DNA of 64,000 bases from Limnohabitans parvus II-B4 (GTDB lineage: Bacteria; Pseudomonadota; Gammaproteobacteria; Burkholderiales; Burkholderiaceae_C), in contig NZ_NESN01000005.1 of the NCBI RefSeq assembly GCF_003063455.1, forward strand, positions 255,506 to 319,505, read 5' to 3'. The position numbers and the translations under genes were made by a program. Shown here one piece after another: positions 29,699-38,802 of this stretch (position 1 is the stretch's first letter; the number at the start of each line of letters is the position of its first letter). The notes under the pieces are model-generated. The model had not been told where the DNA came from. It made no database searches and worked only from the letters and a program-made list of their open reading frames with translations.

Positions 29699-30679
29699 AT
29701 GAACAAGTTGATGACACTGATGCTCGCAGGCGTGTTGGCCCTGGGCAGCCTCAATGCCGAAGCCGCCCGCCGTATGGGCGGTGGCAAGTCGATTGGTCAG
29801 CAATCGGGTCAGGTCACCAAGCGAGAGGCAGCAGCGCCCGCCGCGCCTGCCCAGAATGCGGCAGCCACCAATGCCGCCAAACCCGCTGCTGCGCCAGCCG
29901 CCGCTGCACCCAAGAAACCTTGGGGTGCCATGCTGGGTGGTTTGGCCGCAGGTTTGGGTCTGGCCTGGCTGGCCAACTCCTTGGGCATGGGCGGCGCCTT
30001 TGGCAACGTCCTGATGGCTTTGTTGATCGGTGTGGCTGTGATGGCCGTGATTGGCGTGTTCATGCGCTCGCGGCGCAATGCGGCATCGGGCAACCAGGGT
30101 GGTTTTGCTTACCAAGGTGCCGGTGCATCTGCCGATCAGCCTGCGTCTTTCAAGCAATACAACCCCGAAAAAGTCGGCAATGATGCTTCTGCCCGCCCAT
30201 GGGAATCCCAAAACACCCGTTTTGACAGCTCGGGTGTCGAGGCCAGCAGTGGCTCCATGATCGGCTCCGCTTTGGAGGGCAGCCAGACCTGGGGCATTCC
30301 TGCCGGTTTTGACGTGGACAGCTTCGTGACAGCAGCCAAGCGCAATTTTGTGACTTTGCAAGACGCTTGGGACCGTTCGGATATTTCCACACTGCGCTCC
30401 ATGATGACCGACACCATGGTGTCAGAGATCCGCAGCCAGCTGGCCGAACGCGAAAGCCAGTTCCCCGGTCAGCCCAACAAGACTGAAGTGGTCATGCTGG
30501 AAGCCCAACTGCTGGGCATCGAAGAGCAGGCCGATGCTTATTTGGCCAGCGTCGAGTTCAACGGCATGATCCGCGAAGACGCTTCGGCAGGTCCCAGCTC
30601 CTTCCGCGAAGTCTGGAACATGACCAAATCCAAGCAAGGCGGCGGCTGGTTGGTGGCTGGCGTGCAAGCGCTGCAATAA
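29699..30679 (+). CDS. Tim44-like domain protein, exported or membrane-bound
   Basis: A 326-residue protein with a signal peptide (MNKLMTLMLAGVLALGSLNA), a basic glycine-containing segment (ARRMGGGKS), an Ala/Pro-rich low-complexity linker (about 40-78), two hydrophobic segments near 80-118, and a C-terminal Tim44-like domain (about 200-326, VDSFVTAAKRNFVTLQDAWDRSD). This type is regularly found between ubiE and ubiB in Burkholderiales; its role is not known to me beyond a suggested membrane-associated scaffold. Confidence 0.82.
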   Translation: MNKLMTLMLAGVLALGSLNAEAARRMGGGKSIGQQSGQVTKREAAAPAAPAQNAAATNAAKPAAAPAAAAPKKPWGAMLGGLAAGLGLAWLANSLGMGGAFGNVLMALLIGVAVMAVIGVFMRSRRNAASGNQGGFAYQGAGASADQPASFKQYNPEKVGNDASARPWESQNTRFDSSGVEASSGSMIGSALEGSQTWGIPAGFDVDSFVTAAKRNFVTLQDAWDRSDISTLRSMMTDTMVSEIRSQLAERESQFPGQPNKTEVVMLEAQLLGIEEQADAYLASVEFNGMIREDASAGPSSFREVWNMTKSKQGGGWLVAGVQALQ

Positions 30680-30711
30680 AGCCTGGCCCCGGATGGGGCT
30701 CCGCTTTCGGG

Positions 30712-30717
30712 AATAAT
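30712..30717 (+). promoter_or_regulatory. Candidate -10 box just before ubiJ
   Basis: AATAAT ends 8 bases before the ubiJ ATG at 30726, with no ribosome site between (CGGGGACT). If active, it would give a transcript with almost no leader. No clear -35. Confidence 0.25.
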
Positions 30718-30725
30718 CGGGGACT

Positions 30726-31283
30726 ATGGCAACACAGTCCCCTTTTTCTTGGGCCGCTCAGGCGCTGCCCGACATGGTCAACCAAATGGCCGCGAATTTT
30801 CAGCCCCCAGCCTGGGTGGTCGACGAGTCGGTCAACCGCCTTGTCCTCTTCCTGAACCATGTGCTGATGAGTGAGCCCGAGGCCATGGCCCGTTTGGCCC
30901 GGCAAAAAGGCCAGCGCATCGAGCTGGTCTGGGACCGCATGCAACTCCAGCTCACACCCACCCCGGCGGGCTTGTTGGAGCGGGGTCGTTTTGACGGCTT
31001 TGATCTGCGCCTGTCGGTGACCGAAGAGTCGCCTGTGTCCTTGGTCTCGGCCTTGGCCAAGGGTGACAAGCCCAAGGTGCGCATCGAAGGCGATGTGCAA
31101 TTGGCCGCCGAGGTCAATTGGTTGATCGACCATGTCCGTTGGGACGCTGAAGAAGACCTGGCCCGCTTGATCGGTGATGCACCGGCCCACACGCTGGCCC
31201 AAGCTGCCCGCAAAGCCATGGAAGCCCTGCGCGGTTTTGTGGCCCAGCGTGCACCTGGCACGTCGGTGGGTACCGCAGCATGA
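30726..31283 (+). CDS. ubiJ: UbiJ-like SCP2-domain protein
   Basis: A 185-residue accessory factor of ubiquinone synthesis; in E. coli UbiJ binds lipid intermediates for the Ubi enzyme complex. The sequence shows the SCP2-like fold ([51 protein letters not shown]) and the UbiJ-type C-terminal coiled region. It overlaps ubiB by 4 bases (ATGA), the usual coupling. The identity rests on domain type and position. Confidence 0.85.
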   Translation: MATQSPFSWAAQALPDMVNQMAANFQPPAWVVDESVNRLVLFLNHVLMSEPEAMARLARQKGQRIELVWDRMQLQLTPTPAGLLERGRFDGFDLRLSVTEESPVSLVSALAKGDKPKVRIEGDVQLAAEVNWLIDHVRWDAEEDLARLIGDAPAHTLAQAARKAMEALRGFVAQRAPGTSVGTAA

Positions 31284-32845
31284 GCCGCATCGGTCGCGGC
31301 GCGTTCATCGTCTTTATTGTCCTGCGCTACGGCCTGGACGAGTTGGTGCTTTCGAGCTTTCAAAAACCCTGGATTCGCCTGCTTGCCCGCATTTTGTCGG
31401 TGGGCCGTGACCTGAGGTCTCCCCGTGCCGTGCGTTTGCGCGAGGCGTTGGAGCGCTTGGGACCGATTTTTGTGAAGTTTGGCCAGGTGTTGTCCACCCG
31501 GCGCGACCTGCTGCCGCTCGACATTGCTGAAGAGTTGGCCAAATTGCAAGACCGTGTGCCACCGTTTGCCTCGGACATTGCCGTGGCCACCATTGAGCGG
31601 GCGTTTCGCAAGCCGGTAGACGACATTTTTGAAAGCTTTGAGCGCCAGCCCGTGGCCAGTGCCTCGATCGCGCAGGTGCACTTTGCCACCTTGCGCAGCA
31701 AATCGGGCGCGCTGCGCGAAGTGGCCGTGAAGGTGTTGCGCCCTGGCATGCTGCCCGTGATTCAAAAAGACCTGAGCCTGATGCGCATGATGGCGGGTTG
31801 GGTTGAAAACCTGAGCGCCGACGGCAAACGGCTCAAGCCCCGTGAAGTGGTGGCGGAATTCGACAAATACCTGAATGACGAGCTGGACCTGGTGCGCGAA
31901 GCGTCGAATGCAGCGCAGTTGCGTCGCAACATGCAGGGCTTGGATCTGGTGCTGATTCCCGAGATGATCTGGGACTTTTGTCAGCCCGAGGTGATTGTGA
32001 TGGAGCGCATGCACGGCGTGCCGATCAGCCAGGTTGATCGCTTGCGCGAAGCCGGGGTCGACATCCCCAAGCTGGCGCGCGATGGTGTGACGCTGTTTTT
32101 CACGCAGGTGTTCCGCGATGGTTTTTTCCATGCCGACATGCATCCGGGCAACATCCAGGTCAGCCTGGCCCCCGAGACATTTGGCCGTTACATCTCGCTG
32201 GACTTCGGCATCGTGGGCACCCTCACCGAATACGACAAAGAGTATTTGGCGCAAAATTTCACGGCTTTTTTCCGCCGCGACTACAAGCGCGTGGCCGAGC
32301 TGCACATTGAATCTGGCTGGGTGCCCGCAGACACCCGTGTGGATGAGTTGGAGTCGGCCATTCGTGCGGTCTGCGAACCGTACTTTGACCGCCCCTTGAA
32401 AGAAATTTCGCTGGGCATGGTGCTGATGCGCCTGTTCCAGACCTCGCGGCGCTTTCAGGTCGAGATCCAGCCTCAGCTGGTCTTGCTGCAAAAAACCCTG
32501 CTCAACATCGAAGGCCTGGGCCGCCAGCTCGACCCCGAGTTGGACTTGTGGAGCACCGCCAAGCCCTTCCTTGAAAAATGGATGCTGGACCAAATTGGCC
32601 CTAAAAAGTTGCTGGAGCAACTGAAGGACCAAGCACCTCATTACGCCAAGTTGTTGCCTCAGCTGCCGCGTCTGTTGCACGAGTACCTCAAGCAACCGCA
32701 ACCCAGCGAGCATCGTCAGATCGCGCAATTGCTGGCCGAGCAAAGACGCACCAACAACCGGCTGCAAATTTTGCTTTATGTGGGCATCGGATTTGTCCTG
32801 AGCCTGCTGGCTTTGCAGGTCTGGTCGCACATGCAGCTGTATTGA
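31280..32845 (+). CDS. ubiB: UbiB, atypical kinase-like ubiquinone synthesis protein
   Basis: ABC1/ADCK-family ATPase needed for ubiquinone synthesis. The 521-residue product shows the KxGQ motif in [11 protein letters not shown], the ADCK core [18 protein letters not shown] region (here [11 protein letters not shown]), the metal-binding stretch DMHPGN and LDFGIVGTL, and two C-terminal membrane helices (ending around 495-517, [16 protein letters not shown]). Overlaps ubiJ by 4 bases. Confidence 0.95.
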   Translation: MSRIGRGAFIVFIVLRYGLDELVLSSFQKPWIRLLARILSVGRDLRSPRAVRLREALERLGPIFVKFGQVLSTRRDLLPLDIAEELAKLQDRVPPFASDIAVATIERAFRKPVDDIFESFERQPVASASIAQVHFATLRSKSGALREVAVKVLRPGMLPVIQKDLSLMRMMAGWVENLSADGKRLKPREVVAEFDKYLNDELDLVREASNAAQLRRNMQGLDLVLIPEMIWDFCQPEVIVMERMHGVPISQVDRLREAGVDIPKLARDGVTLFFTQVFRDGFFHADMHPGNIQVSLAPETFGRYISLDFGIVGTLTEYDKEYLAQNFTAFFRRDYKRVAELHIESGWVPADTRVDELESAIRAVCEPYFDRPLKEISLGMVLMRLFQTSRRFQVEIQPQLVLLQKTLLNIEGLGRQLDPELDLWSTAKPFLEKWMLDQIGPKKLLEQLKDQAPHYAKLLPQLPRLLHEYLKQPQPSEHRQIAQLLAEQRRTNNRLQILLYVGIGFVLSLLALQVWSHMQLY

Positions 32846-32883
32846 TTCCCCGCTTTTTTAAAAAATAAACAGGAGACATTGTC

Positions 32884-34329
32884 ATGTTGCTGACTCTCGT
32901 GATCGCCTACCTGCTGGTGACCATCGCGATTGGCCTGGTGGCTGCCAAGCGCGTTAAAAACACCGCCGACTTCGCCATCGCCGGAAGGCATTTGCCTTTG
33001 GCCATGATCGTGACCACCACGTTCGCGACCTGGTTCGGCTCCGAGACGGTGCTGGGCATTCCGGCCAAATTCGTCAACAGCGGCTTGAATGGTGTGGTCG
33101 AAGACTCTTTTGGTGCGGGCAGTTGCTTGATCCTGGTGGGGCTCTTTTTTGCGGCCAAGCTCTACCGCATGACCTTGCTGACCATCAGCGATTACTTCCG
33201 TGAACGCTATGGCCGCAGTGTCGAGGTCATTTGCTCCGTCATCATCATGGTCAGTTACCTGGGCTGGGTGTCTGCTCAGGTCACGGCTTTGGGGCTGGTG
33301 TTCAATTTGCTGTCCGATGGGGTCATCAGCATGCCCTTGGGCATGGTGATTGGCGTGTTTTCCATCTTGGCCTACACCTTGTTCGGTGGCATGTGGTCGG
33401 TGGCCATCACCGATTTCATCCAGATGATCATTTTGGTGGTCGGTTTGGCGGTGCTGGCGGTGTTTGCCGGCAACCAGGCTGGTGGTGCAGACAAAGTGCT
33501 GGCACTGGCCGTGAGCCAGGACATGTTCAAGTTCTGGCCCGAGCCGAATTTCAAAGACATTCTTTTCTTTTTTGCCGGGGCCATCACCATCATGCTGGGC
33601 TCCATTCCTCAGCAAGACGTGTTTCAACGCGTCATGTCGGCCAACAGCGAGTACGCAGCCACCCGAGGCCCGGTGATTGGCGGCGTCTTCTACATCCTGT
33701 TTGCCTTTGTGCCCATGTTTCTGGTGGTCAGTGCCATGATCATCATGCCCGAGCAAGCGGCGACGCTGATCAAGGACGACCCCCAGAAAGTCTTGCCCGT
33801 CCTGGTCATGACCCAGATGCCTTTCATCATGCAGGTGCTGTTTTTCGGCGCCTTGCTGTCGGCCATCAAATCCTGCGCATCGGCCACTTTGCTGGCCCCC
33901 AGCGTCACGTTCACGGAGAACATCTGGCGCCAGTTTTTTCCACACCAAAGCGACAAACAAGAGCTCAAGGCCATGCGGGTGACCGTGTTGGTGTTCAGCA
34001 TCTTGGTTCTGGGCTATGCCATTGCCATGCAGGGCACTTCGATTTACGAAATGGTCTCCGGGGCTTACCAGGTCACCCTGGTGGGCGCGTTTGTGCCTCT
34101 GGCCTTCGGGCTTTATTGGAAAAAAGCCACCACCCAGGGGGCCTTGTTGGCGATTGTTTTGGGCTTGATCACCTGGCTGGTGTTCATGTTGACGCCTGCC
34201 GGAGAGCAGTTCCCGGCCCAATTGGCGGGGGTGTTGGCCAGTTTGACCGGCATGGTGTTAGGCTCATTGGGCCGGCAGGCCATTCGCAACCAGCATGGCT
34301 CGCACCACAAAGTGGTCGGCCTGGCCTGA
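32884..34329 (+). CDS. Sodium:solute symporter (SSS family)
   Basis: A 481-residue membrane protein with about 13 hydrophobic segments. The start (LLTLVIAYLLVTIAIGLVAA, then KNTADFAIAGRHLPL), ETVLGIPAKF and the GSIPQQDVFQRVMSA stretch are typical of the SSS family, which use sodium to bring in sugars, amino acids or organic acids; the substrate cannot be told. It is inserted between ubiB (38 bases upstream) and fmdB, genes otherwise usually near each other, and may have its own control. A GGAGACATTGTC ribosome site precedes the ATG. Confidence 0.9.
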   Translation: MLLTLVIAYLLVTIAIGLVAAKRVKNTADFAIAGRHLPLAMIVTTTFATWFGSETVLGIPAKFVNSGLNGVVEDSFGAGSCLILVGLFFAAKLYRMTLLTISDYFRERYGRSVEVICSVIIMVSYLGWVSAQVTALGLVFNLLSDGVISMPLGMVIGVFSILAYTLFGGMWSVAITDFIQMIILVVGLAVLAVFAGNQAGGADKVLALAVSQDMFKFWPEPNFKDILFFFAGAITIMLGSIPQQDVFQRVMSANSEYAATRGPVIGGVFYILFAFVPMFLVVSAMIIMPEQAATLIKDDPQKVLPVLVMTQMPFIMQVLFFGALLSAIKSCASATLLAPSVTFTENIWRQFFPHQSDKQELKAMRVTVLVFSILVLGYAIAMQGTSIYEMVSGAYQVTLVGAFVPLAFGLYWKKATTQGALLAIVLGLITWLVFMLTPAGEQFPAQLAGVLASLTGMVLGSLGRQAIRNQHGSHHKVVGLA

Positions 34330-34370
34330 GCGGCCGTCAAGGCAGGGGGCTTGAAGCGGTGGCCCCCGCC

Positions 34371-34376
34371 TATAAT
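34371..34376 (+). promoter_or_regulatory. Candidate -10 box before fmdB
   Basis: A perfect TATAAT 39 bases before the fmdB ATG. TTGAAG at 34351-34356 resembles a -35 but is only 14 bases away, so the promoter may be weak or activator-dependent. It would drive fmdB, the DUF502 gene and possibly aspS. Confidence 0.45.
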
Positions 34377-34415
34377 TGAGGGTTTTGTGTTTCCAACCTG
34401 AAAAGAGCCCTCTTC

Positions 34416-34748
34416 ATGCCCATTTACGCCTACAAGTGCGACGCCTGCGGCCATGCTAAGGATGTGCTGCAAAAAATGTCCGATGCCCCGCTGACCGAAT
34501 GCCCCGCCTGCGGTGCGCCCAAGTTCAGCAAACAACTGACAGCCCCTGGTTTTCAGCTCAAGGGCACAGGCTGGTATGCGACCGATTTCAAGGGCGGTGG
34601 TGCCGCCAGCGCCCCCGCATCCACGGCAGCGGCCTCTGATGCCGCAGCACCAGCCACATCTGACGCCCCAAGCGCCAGTGCAGGTGCTGCCGAGTCCAGC
34701 GCACCCGCCGCCGCTGGTGGCTGTGCGCCGTCTTGCGCCTGCCATTGA
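34416..34748 (+). CDS. FmdB-family zinc ribbon protein
   Basis: A 110-residue protein beginning MPIYAYKCDACGH and ending its ribbon with CPACGAPKFSKQ; the two CxxC pairs bind zinc. The middle KGTGWYATDF motif is typical. The rest is an Ala/Ser/Pro-rich tail that ends in CAPSCACH, a further cysteine/histidine cluster. The function of the family is only loosely known (regulatory or nucleic-acid binding). It is 24 bases before the DUF502 gene. Confidence 0.85.
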   Translation: MPIYAYKCDACGHAKDVLQKMSDAPLTECPACGAPKFSKQLTAPGFQLKGTGWYATDFKGGGAASAPASTAAASDAAAPATSDAPSASAGAAESSAPAAAGGCAPSCACH

Positions 34749-34772
34749 CCTGTCCACCTTGATCGTTCCCTC

Positions 34773-35444
34773 ATGAAACAACGCAGCTTCAAACAGTATT
34801 TCATCACCGGTCTCCTGGTGTGGCTGCCCATGGGCATCACGGTTTGGGTGCTGAATTGGTTGGTGGGCTTGCTGGACGGCATTTTTCTGGCCGTGCTGCT
34901 GGCTGCCGACACCCTGATTCCCGGCATGCACAAGGTGGCCGAACTCCTGCGCGGAGTGCCTGGCCTCGGCGTGATGTTGGTGGCCTTGGTGATTTTTGCC
35001 ACCGGCGTGTTTGTGGCCAACATGTTTGGTCAATGGTGGCTGCGCCAGTGGGACAGCCTGATGAACCGCATCCCGGTGGTGCGCAGCATCTACACCAGCG
35101 TCAAGCAGGTGGCCGACACCCTGTTTTCGGGCAGCGGCAATGCTTTTTCCAAGGCCTTGCTGGTGCAGTACCCGCGTCAAGGTTCATGGACCATTGCCTT
35201 TTTGACCGGCACGCCCGGCGGTGAGGTGGCCAAACACCTCGGCCAGCCCATGGTCAGTGTCTATGTGCCCACCACACCCAACCCGACTTCGGGCTTCTTT
35301 TTGATGATGCCTAAAGCCGATGTGATCGAACTCGAGATGAGCGTTGACGATGCACTCAAATACATCATCTCCATGGGGGTCGTGGTTCCAGTCGGACCCG
35401 ATGCCTTGCCTGTCGTCCCGGCCGCCACCCAGCCGTCTTTGTGA
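34773..35444 (+). CDS. DUF502 membrane protein
   Basis: A 223-residue protein with two membrane segments (about 10-35, and 60-80 in LGVMLVALVIFATGVFVANM) and the DUF502 features RIPVVRSIYTSVKQVADTLF, TIAFLTGTPGGEV and VYVPTTPNPTSGFF. Function unknown; the family is widespread and often precedes aspS in betaproteobacteria, as here (66 bases). Confidence 0.88.
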   Translation: MKQRSFKQYFITGLLVWLPMGITVWVLNWLVGLLDGIFLAVLLAADTLIPGMHKVAELLRGVPGLGVMLVALVIFATGVFVANMFGQWWLRQWDSLMNRIPVVRSIYTSVKQVADTLFSGSGNAFSKALLVQYPRQGSWTIAFLTGTPGGEVAKHLGQPMVSVYVPTTPNPTSGFFLMMPKADVIELEMSVDDALKYIISMGVVVPVGPDALPVVPAATQPSL

Positions 35445-35510
35445 GTTGATCGGTTCATTGCCCTTTAGCTTGCACGCCAAACGATTTCAGAATTAAGAAA
35501 GTCCAACAAC

Positions 35511-37325
35511 ATGTCCATGCGTTCCCACTATTGCGGTCTGGTGACCGAAGCCCTGTCTGGCCAAACCGTGAGCTTGTGCGGTTGGGTCAACCGTCGCCGT
35601 GACCACGGCGGCGTGATCTTTATCGACCTGCGTGACCGCGAAGGCTATGTGCAGGTGGTGTGTGATCCTGACCGCCCCGAGATGTTCAAAGTGGCCGAAG
35701 ACGTGCGCAACGAGTTTTGCGTGCAGATCAAAGGCGTGGTGCGTGCCCGCCCCGACGGCACCACCAACGACAACATGAAAAGCGGCAAGATCGAAGTGCT
35801 GTGCCACGAGCTGATCGTGCTCAATGCCTCGGTGACGCCCCCTTTCCAGATCGACGAAGAAAACCTGTCCGAGACGACCCGCCTCACGCACCGCGTGCTG
35901 GACCTGCGCCGTCCGTACATGCAAAACAACCTGATGCTGCGCTACAAAGTGTCGATGGAAGTGCGCAAGTACTTGGATGAGAACGGTTTCATCGACATCG
36001 AAACGCCCATGCTGACCAAGAGCACACCCGAAGGTGCGCGCGACTACCTGGTGCCCAGCCGCGTGCACGACGGTCAGTTCTTTGCGCTGCCCCAGTCGCC
36101 CCAGCTGTTCAAGCAGCTGCTCATGGTGGCAGGCTATGACCGCTACTACCAAATCACCAAGTGCTTCCGTGACGAAGACCTGCGCGCTGACCGCCAGCCT
36201 GAATTCACCCAGATCGATATCGAAACATCGTTCCTGACCGAAGAAGAAATCCGCGACATGTTCCAAAGCATGATCAAGCGCGTGTTCCAGAAAACCATCG
36301 GTGTCGACCTCGGCGAGTTCCCGGTCATGACCTACCAGGACGCCATGCACATCTACGGCTCCGACAAGCCCGATCTGCGCGTGAAGCTGCAGTTCACCGA
36401 AGTGACCGACGTCATGGGCGATGTGGACTTCAAGGTGTTCTCGGGTGCCGCCAACATGAAAGGCGGCCGCGTGGTCGCTCTGCGCGTGCCCAACGGCTCG
36501 GTCGAAGGCGGCGGCATCAGCCGTGGCGAGATCGACGCTTATACCGAGTTCGTCAAAATCTACGGCGCCAAGGGCTTGGCCTACATCCGCGTCAACGACC
36601 TGTCCAAAGGTCGCGATGGTTTGCAGTCGCCCATCGTCAAGAACATCCACGACGCGGCTTTGACAGCAGTGCTGGAGCGCTCGGGTGCTCAAAACGGCGA
36701 CCTGATCTTCTTCGGTGCCGACAAAGAAAAAATCGTCAACGACGCCATCGGTGCTTTGCGCATCAAGATCGGTCACAGCGAATTCGGCAAGAAAAACGGC
36801 CTGTTTGAAGACCGTTGGGCCCCGATGTGGGTGGTGGACTTCCCGATGTTCGAATACGACGATGAAAACCAGCGCTACACCGCTGTGCACCACCCCTTCA
36901 CCGCGCCTAAAGACGGTCACGAAGACTGGATGGTCACCGCCCCTGAGAAGTGCATCTCCAAAGGCTACGACATGGTCTTGAACGGTTGGGAAATGGGCGG
37001 CGGCTCAGTCCGTATCCACCGCGCCGACGTGCAGCAAAAAGTATTTGACGCTTTGAAGATCACACCCGAAGAAGCCCAACTCAAGTTCGGCTTCCTGCTC
37101 GACGCCCTGCAATACGGCGCGCCTCCGCACGGCGGCCTGGCCTTCGGTCTGGACCGCATCGTCACGCTGATGACCGGCGCCGAGTCGATCCGCGACGTGA
37201 TCGCCTTCCCCAAAACCCAACGCGCTCAGTGCTTGCTCACCCAAGCCCCAAGCCCTGTTGACGAGAAGCAATTGCGCGAACTGCACATCCGCTTGCGCAA
37301 TCTGGATGCTGCCAAGGCTGCTTAA
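35511..37325 (+). CDS. aspS: AspS, aspartyl-tRNA synthetase
   Basis: Class II synthetase charging tRNA-Asp. The 604-residue product has the anticodon-binding OB fold ([20 protein letters not shown]), motif 2 ([19 protein letters not shown]), the bacterial GAD insertion, and motif 3 ([13 protein letters not shown]). Length is normal for the bacterial type. A GC-rich hairpin follows. Confidence 0.97.
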   Translation: MSMRSHYCGLVTEALSGQTVSLCGWVNRRRDHGGVIFIDLRDREGYVQVVCDPDRPEMFKVAEDVRNEFCVQIKGVVRARPDGTTNDNMKSGKIEVLCHELIVLNASVTPPFQIDEENLSETTRLTHRVLDLRRPYMQNNLMLRYKVSMEVRKYLDENGFIDIETPMLTKSTPEGARDYLVPSRVHDGQFFALPQSPQLFKQLLMVAGYDRYYQITKCFRDEDLRADRQPEFTQIDIETSFLTEEEIRDMFQSMIKRVFQKTIGVDLGEFPVMTYQDAMHIYGSDKPDLRVKLQFTEVTDVMGDVDFKVFSGAANMKGGRVVALRVPNGSVEGGGISRGEIDAYTEFVKIYGAKGLAYIRVNDLSKGRDGLQSPIVKNIHDAALTAVLERSGAQNGDLIFFGADKEKIVNDAIGALRIKIGHSEFGKKNGLFEDRWAPMWVVDFPMFEYDDENQRYTAVHHPFTAPKDGHEDWMVTAPEKCISKGYDMVLNGWEMGGGSVRIHRADVQQKVFDALKITPEEAQLKFGFLLDALQYGAPPHGGLAFGLDRIVTLMTGAESIRDVIAFPKTQRAQCLLTQAPSPVDEKQLRELHIRLRNLDAAKAA

Positions 37326-37342
37326 CCAGCGCTGAACCTGCA

Positions 37343-37378
37343 AAACGACAACGCCACCCTCGGGTGGCGTTGTCGTTT
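37343..37378 (+). terminator. Hairpin after aspS
   Basis: A 16-base near-perfect inverted repeat (AAACGACAACGCCACC and its complement) with a 4-base loop begins 18 bases after the aspS stop and ends in TTT. Very stable, but the T run is short. Confidence 0.7.
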
Positions 37379-37463
37379 GTGGATCAGATGTGGCGGCCTT
37401 CGTCGTCACAAACCGGAAGTCGGCGCAAACGCCTTGCGGGTGTGACCGTTGTGGAACGCCCAC

Positions 37464-37494
37464 AAAAAAAGCTTCAAAACCGAAGTCTTGAAGC
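37464..37494 (-). terminator. Rho-independent terminator of the RNA-binding protein gene
   Basis: On the - strand GCTTCAA and TTGAAGC flank a loop of about 10 bases and are followed by seven Ts. It lies 79 bases after the RNA-binding protein stop; the rest of the 247-base gap to aspS holds only the aspS hairpin. Confidence 0.75.
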
Positions 37495-37572
37495 CTTTGA
37501 TGTCTGCGCTCAACCGTGAGGCTGAGCCAGGAATTTGACAACGGCATTCAAGCCGTTGAAAGGGTGCAGGGC

Positions 37573-37986
37573 TTAGTAGCCGCCGCGACCGCCGCCGTAG
37601 CCGCCACCGCCGGAGCGATCGCCGCCACCGTAGCCGCCACCACCGGAACGGTCACCGCCGCCGTAGCCGCCGCCACCGGAACGGCCACCGCCGTAACCGC
37701 CACCACCACCGAAACCACCGGTACGTGGAGGGCGTGCCTCCATCGGACGGGCTTCGTTCACGGTGATGCTACGGCCACCCAACGACTGGCCATTCATGCC
37801 AGCGATAGCAGCTTGCGCTTCGGCATCGCTGCCCATTTCGACAAAGCCGAAACCTTTAGAACGACCGGTGTCGCGTTCCATCATGACTTTGGCGCTGGTG
37901 ATGGCGCCGAATTCGCCGAAAGCCTGTTGCAGGTCTTCGTCGCGAACGGTGTACGGCAGGTTGCCGACGTAAAGTTTATTGCCCAT
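37573..37986 (-). CDS. Glycine-rich RRM RNA-binding protein
   Basis: A 137-residue protein: one RNA-recognition motif (1-80) with RNP2 LYVGNL and RNP1 KGFGFVEM, then a glycine-tyrosine tail made of GGGGYGGGDRS-type repeats. Such proteins resemble cold-inducible glycine-rich RNA-binding proteins. I chose the ATG at 37986 (MGNKLYVGNLPYTVRDED), preceded by GAGGAG. The leader is probably long, since the gap to the next gene is 166 bases and no promoter lies close to the start. Confidence 0.92.
   Translation of the reverse strand: MGNKLYVGNLPYTVRDEDLQQAFGEFGAITSAKVMMERDTGRSKGFGFVEMGSDAEAQAAIAGMNGQSLGGRSITVNEARPMEARPPRTGGFGGGGGYGGGRSGGGGYGGGDRSGGGGYGGGDRSGGGGYGGGRGGY
37576..37719 (-). repeat. Tandem glycine-rich repeats in the RNA-binding protein
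   Basis: The last 48 codons consist of four GGGGYGGG blocks, joined by RS or DRS. The DNA repeats at about 30-33 bases, so copy number may vary between strains by slippage. Confidence 0.85.
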
Positions 37987-38152
37987 GGGGGACTCCTCAG
38001 AAATACAAAAAAACAAAGCGATGGGGTCCCGAAAGCACAACAAACTGAAAACTGCCGCCGTAGCGCGCGAAACTGACCGATCACCTGACTTGTGCCGTTT
38101 TTTATGACGTACACGCACGCATTATGGGGCATAGATCAGCCGGCGGGTATTT

Positions 38153-38761
38153 TTATGCCATTTGCAGCACCGAAGCCCGTGGCAAATCATCCGGCGCTTC
38201 GTAGTCCGCCACGATCCAGGCGCGTCCGGGGGCTTCGGCCGCTTCACGCAGAAAAGCCTTGATCATTTGGATCGAGTTCTGGTCAAGCGAGACAAAAGGC
38301 TGGTCAAGCAAGGTGACGGTGGCGCCCGATGCCAGGGCCGCAATCAGCATCACTTTGCGGCGGCTGCCGGTGGACAGCATGTACAGCGGTTTGTGTCGGT
38401 GCCTTTCCATGTCCAGTGCTTCGGACAGGTCTTGCAGCAATGCGTTATCCCAATGGGGGCACCGGGTTTGCAGTGGGTCCCAGCAGGCTTGCACGGTGGT
38501 CTGGTCGTGCTCGGCACCTTTCAGGTCGGCCCAAAACACGCCGCCTGGCGGCGTTTGGACGGTTCCACCAAGCGGCTGCAAATCGCCCGCCAACAGACGC
38601 AACAGGCTGGTTTTGCCGCTGCCTTCGTCGCCGCACACCCAGTGCAAGCCCGCAGACCAAGAAAAATTCAGACTTTGGACGGCCTTGTGACCCGCAGGTC
38701 CCCCACTCAAGTGGTGGGCTTGCAGCAAAAAAGGCGCGAAATGGGCGGGTGAAGACGACAT
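38153..38761 (-). CDS. Degenerate stand-alone ABC ATPase-like protein
   Basis: A 202-residue protein with an ABC ATPase outline: Walker A GDEGSGKTS (44-52), signature-like LSTGSRRKVM (129-138) and Walker B VTLLDQPFVSLD (149-160). The catalytic glutamate after the Walker B aspartate is glutamine (Gln154), and the switch histidine region reads WIVADYEAP with no histidine. It should bind ATP but hydrolyse it poorly. It resembles the short CcmA-type ATPases in size. No permease gene is nearby; it lies alone between the RNA-binding protein and nudB, divergent from nudB by 41 bases. Confidence 0.75.
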   Translation of the reverse strand: MSSSPAHFAPFLLQAHHLSGGPAGHKAVQSLNFSWSAGLHWVCGDEGSGKTSLLRLLAGDLQPLGGTVQTPPGGVFWADLKGAEHDQTTVQACWDPLQTRCPHWDNALLQDLSEALDMERHRHKPLYMLSTGSRRKVMLIAALASGATVTLLDQPFVSLDQNSIQMIKAFLREAAEAPGRAWIVADYEAPDDLPRASVLQMA

Positions 38762-38790
38762 GGCTCAATCCTAGCAAGACCGGGGCTGCC

Positions 38791-38796
38791 TAGAAT
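38791..38796 (+). promoter_or_regulatory. Candidate -10 box just before nudB
   Basis: TAGAAT ends 6 bases before the GTG start of nudB at 38803, placing the likely transcription start on the start codon. No ribosome site is visible. The 41-base gap to the divergent ABC gene leaves little room for a longer leader. Confidence 0.35.
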
Positions 38797-38802
38797 GCCT
38801 GC

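Noticed and set aside
30800..32830. Long antisense open frame across ubiJ and ubiB
   Set aside because: Crosses two well-supported genes in the other strand and shows only low-complexity His/Gln-rich sequence.
37576..37719. Regular ~30-base repeats that might be read as a CRISPR array
   Set aside because: They encode GGGGYGGG blocks in frame inside an RRM protein and have no unique spacers.
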